Below are positions 61,899 to 64,000 of a stretch of DNA of 64,000 nucleotides, one piece after another. The position numbers and the translations under genes were made by a program. Positions within the stretch are counted from its first letter, which is position 1; every line of letters begins with the position of its first letter. The notes under the pieces were generated by a model. That model worked only from the letters and a program-made list of their open reading frames with translations. It was not told the origin of the DNA and made no database searches. Origin of the DNA: Niabella sp. (GTDB lineage: Bacteria; Bacteroidota; Bacteroidia; Chitinophagales; Chitinophagaceae); assembly GCA_027493055.1 (NCBI GenBank), contig JAPUDO010000046.1, forward strand, positions 62,001 to 126,000, written 5' to 3'.

Positions 61899-62270
61899 TT
61901 TCTTCGCTTTTTTGGTACCGTATTTGGAACGGCTTTGCTTACGGTCTTTTACACCGGCAGTATCAAGGCTACCACGTACAATATGATAACGTACCCCTGG
62001 TAAGTCTTTTACCCTTCCCCCGCGGATCAATACGATAGAGTGCTCCTGCAGGTTGTGGCCTTCTCCTGGGATATAGGCAATCACCTCAATTTTATTGGTT
62101 AAACGAACTTTAGCCACTTTACGAAGCGCTGAGTTCGGTTTTTTAGGTGTAGTAGTATATACACGGGTACAAACGCCGCGACGCTGAGGGCATTGGTCTA
62201 AAGCCCTTGATTTGCTCTTTGCTTTAATTATTTGTCTTCCTTTACGTACTAACTGGTTAATTGTAGGCAT
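61896..62270 (-). CDS. rpsL: 30S ribosomal protein S12
   Basis: A 124-residue S12 from the ATG at 62270 ([12 protein letters not shown]); the frame opens 19 codons earlier upstream of the promoter. The decoding-centre loops are wild type: TPKKPNS with Lys43 and [13 protein letters not shown] with Lys88, so no streptomycin-resistance change is seen there. It is the first gene of the truncated str operon rpsL-rpsG. Confidence 0.97.
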   Translation of the reverse strand: MPTINQLVRKGRQIIKAKSKSRALDQCPQRRGVCTRVYTTTPKKPNSALRKVAKVRLTNKIEVIAYIPGEGHNLQEHSIVLIRGGRVKDLPGVRYHIVRGSLDTAGVKDRKQSRSKYGTKKAKK

Positions 62271-62296
62271 TCCTTGATCCTTTAAATTTTGGACGG

Positions 62297-62304
62297 CAAA
62301 GGTA
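62297..62304 (-). promoter_or_regulatory. Promoter (-7 element) of rpsL-rpsG
   Basis: On the minus strand TACCTTTG, with TTG (plus-strand CAA at 62325-62327) about 21 nt upstream as the -33 element. This is the best-formed promoter in the window and lies 27-34 nt before the rpsL ATG. Confidence 0.65.
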
Positions 62305-62434
62305 AGGTAAGAACTCTGAATATTCAAAAAATCCCTGAAAATTATTTTCCGGGAAAATGCAGCGGTATAATCCTACAAAAAAAAATTATCCGAAACCTGT
62401 AGTTCATACCTGCTTTTATCCCACTTTGTAGTTT

Positions 62435-62460
62435 TTAAAAAGGCCCGCAAATGCGGACCT
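62435..62460 (-). terminator. Terminator after ilvE
   Basis: AGGTCCGCATTTGCGGGCCT stem on the minus strand followed by a U-run, 44 nt past the ilvE stop. Confidence 0.8.
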
Positions 62461-62503
62461 CATTAAAATGTTTAAATATTAAATAACGTTCTGTCGGTAT
62501 AAA

Positions 62504-63568
62504 CTACACCCGCTCCAGCCATCCGTACGGATCGCCATGAAGGTTTTCTTTATAATCCAGCAGGAACTTCTTCATATCGGCCGATATTTTCATGGTGTCT
62601 ACATCAAACTCCATTACAAGATCTTTGTATTTCAGCTCTTTTACATGAGAAATGGTAGCCGCTGTTCCGCAACCAAATACTTCTTTTAGCTGTCCGGCTT
62701 CATACGCTGCTACCAGCTCATCAATAGATATCCTGCGTTCTTCTACCTTATACCCTTTATCCTTAAATATATCAAGCAGGCTCATGCGGGTAATACCGTT
62801 TAAAATAGTACCATCCGTAAGATCAGGTGTTATTATGGTATCGCCAATGATAAACATAATATTCATAGCGCCTACTTCCTGCACATATTTATGCTCCAAA
62901 GCATCCATCCATAATACCTGGTCATAACCCTGCTTTTTGGCTTCAGCAGAAGATAACAACGAAGCCGCATAGTTACCGCCGGTTTTGGCTGCTCCGGTAC
63001 CACCGGGAGCTGCGCGGGTGAATTTTTCCTCTACATAGATCCTTGCAGGAGCCGAGAAATAAGAGCCTACCGGCCCGGTAAGGATCAAAAATTTATAGGA
63101 AGAAGACTCTTTTACACCCAGCGTCTCTTCGGTAGCAAATAAAAACGGCCTTATATACAGCGATTCATCGTAGCCAGAAGGAATAAACCCTTTGTCCAGT
63201 TCAATCAACTGCTTCATACCGTCAATGAATATTTCTTCCGGGACTTCGGGCATAGCCATACGTGCTGCTGAACGGTTCATGCGTTTCCAGTTCTCATGCG
63301 GACGGAAAATATGGATATTACCATTTTCATCTTTATGGGCTTTCTGGCCTTCAAAAATGGTTTGAGAATAATGCAGTACAGAAAGGGCCGGCAAAAAACC
63401 AAGCTCCTGGTAAGGGCGGATGTTTACATTTTTCCATACTCCGTTTTCCCAGTCTGCCTCCAGCATGTGATCAGAAAAATATTTTCCAAAACCTAAATTG
63501 CTAAAGTCTACTTGTCCTAATTTACTTTCTTTTATCTGCTGCACAGGTATTTGCATCGCCTCTACCAT
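62504..63568 (-). CDS. ilvE: Branched-chain amino-acid aminotransferase
   Basis: A 354-residue PLP-dependent class IV (fold IV) aminotransferase; it makes or degrades valine, leucine and isoleucine in the cytoplasm. Hallmarks are LHYSQTIFEGQKAHKDENGN, NIHIFRPHENWKRMNRSAAR, the PLP lysine in TGAAKTGGNYAASLL (Lys about 195) and LDIFKDKGYKVEERRI, EVFGCGTAATISHV. The length fits the longer eukaryote-like subgroup. A promoter and terminator flank it, so it is monocistronic. Confidence 0.95.
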   Translation of the reverse strand: MVEAMQIPVQQIKESKLGQVDFSNLGFGKYFSDHMLEADWENGVWKNVNIRPYQELGFLPALSVLHYSQTIFEGQKAHKDENGNIHIFRPHENWKRMNRSAARMAMPEVPEEIFIDGMKQLIELDKGFIPSGYDESLYIRPFLFATEETLGVKESSSYKFLILTGPVGSYFSAPARIYVEEKFTRAAPGGTGAAKTGGNYAASLLSSAEAKKQGYDQVLWMDALEHKYVQEVGAMNIMFIIGDTIITPDLTDGTILNGITRMSLLDIFKDKGYKVEERRISIDELVAAYEAGQLKEVFGCGTAATISHVKELKYKDLVMEFDVDTMKISADMKKFLLDYKENLHGDPYGWLERV

Positions 63569-63599
63569 AAAATACTATTTTTGACTATTATTGTTCCTG

Positions 63600-63607
63600 C
63601 GAAGATA
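63600..63607 (-). promoter_or_regulatory. Promoter (-7 element) of ilvE
   Basis: On the minus strand TATCTTCG (one base off TAnnTTTG), about 32 nt before the ilvE start; TTTG lies about 20 nt further upstream as a possible -33 element. Confidence 0.4.
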
Positions 63608-63673
63608 CGAAAACGCCGGAGCAAATATTAACCTGACAGCATAAAACCACATAGGCACATAGAAAACAGAAGT

Positions 63674-64000
63674 ATGTTAACAAAGAAATATCTTGATGAT
63701 CTGACTTATCAGGTATTAGGATGTGCCATCGAAGTACATAAACATCTTGGCCTGGCCTTACTTGAAAGTGTGTATGAAATTTGTCTTGCCAAAGAACTGC
63801 GCCTGAGAGGAATTAACTTTAAAACTCAGGTGCAGGTACCTATTCATTACAAGGGATTAGATTTAGATGCAAGGCTACGGCTCGATATGTTAATTGAAGA
63901 TGCGCTATGTGTAGAACTAAAATCGCAGGAAGCTCTTCTTCCTATACATGACGCAATATTACTTTCTTATATGCAAATGCGCCAAAAGCCGAAAGGGCTA
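63674..64000 (+). CDS. GxxExxY-family protein, partial
   Basis: The N-terminal 109 residues of a short protein running off the window. LTYQVLGCAIEVHKHLG, ALLESVYEICLAKEL and the later LRLDMLIEDALCVELKSQE match the GxxExxY family, whose D...ELK core resembles a PD-(D/E)xK nuclease. The name motif is altered, as its first Gly is Ala here (ALLESVY). The start at 63674 follows ilvE divergently after about 105 nt. The role of this widespread family is not known. Confidence 0.85.
   Translation, partial: MLTKKYLDDLTYQVLGCAIEVHKHLGLALLESVYEICLAKELRLRGINFKTQVQVPIHYKGLDLDARLRLDMLIEDALCVELKSQEALLPIHDAILLSYMQMRQKPKGL

Overview
The window is a chromosomal segment from a Bacteroidota organism, most likely a Chitinophagaceae-type soil or plant-associated member of the Chitinophagales. 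The signs are three SusC/SusD pairs, promoters of the TAnnTTTG type, almost no Shine-Dalgarno sequences, an ECF sigma/FecR/SusCD module, a PafA-type phosphatase and a Bacteroidota-style S10-spc ribosomal operon. No rRNA, tRNA, CRISPR array, prophage or classical insertion sequence was recognised. Genus-level placement is inference.

Region 1 (1-22567, all minus strand) is a large polysaccharide utilisation locus. Transcription runs right to left: L-rhamnose mutarotase, GH105 unsaturated glycuronyl hydrolase, PL22-like oligogalacturonate lyase, SusC/SusD pair 2, PL9-like pectate lyase, a membrane-anchored HTH-like/PKD/jelly-roll protein, GH2 beta-galactosidase-like enzyme, GH106-like alpha-L-rhamnosidase, SusC 1 and a SusD 1 cut by the window edge. 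This set fits rhamnogalacturonan-I/pectin: the lyases cut the backbone, GH105 removes the unsaturated uronic acid, GH106 frees rhamnose, GH2 trims galactan or arabinogalactan-type side chains, and RhaM feeds rhamnose catabolism. A LacI/PurR-like palindrome lies far upstream of SusC 2.

Region 2 (22758-28775) is accessory. It holds an AAA ATPase with a C-terminal nuclease-like domain, bracketed by two copies of a 49-nt palindromic repeat; a sulfatase with a universal stress protein; a DinB-fold protein, a DUF5995 protein and endonuclease V in one cluster; and a small LEA-like amphipathic protein.

Region 3 (28940-33741, plus strand) is a siderophore-uptake operon: TonB-dependent receptor, siderophore-esterase-like hydrolase and PepSY membrane protein. 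Region 4 (33859-42686, plus strand) is ECF sigma factor, FecR anti-sigma factor, SusC 3, SusD 3, a lipoprotein glycerophosphodiesterase and a GlpT-like transporter. It looks like a module for importing and breaking down glycerophosphodiester-containing substrates.

Region 5 (42980-57458, minus strand) has a BaiN/HI0933-like flavoprotein, then map, secY and the S10-spc ribosomal genes from rpsJ to rplO in conserved order. The alpha-operon genes (infA, rpmJ, rpsM, rpsK, rpsD, rpoA, rplQ) that usually follow map are absent here. Region 6 (57619-64000) contains a small lipoprotein, pafA, an acyl-CoA-binding protein and an esterase lipoprotein inserted between the S10 operon and rpsG-rpsL (fusA is missing), then ilvE and a truncated GxxExxY-family gene.

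The most striking non-coding structure is in the ribosomal operon spacers. Nearly every spacer carries a short array of 7-nt (sometimes 8-nt) imperfect tandem units with a different unit in each spacer, and two spacers carry a hairpin-rich composite repeat that begins exactly at the stop codon of the preceding gene.
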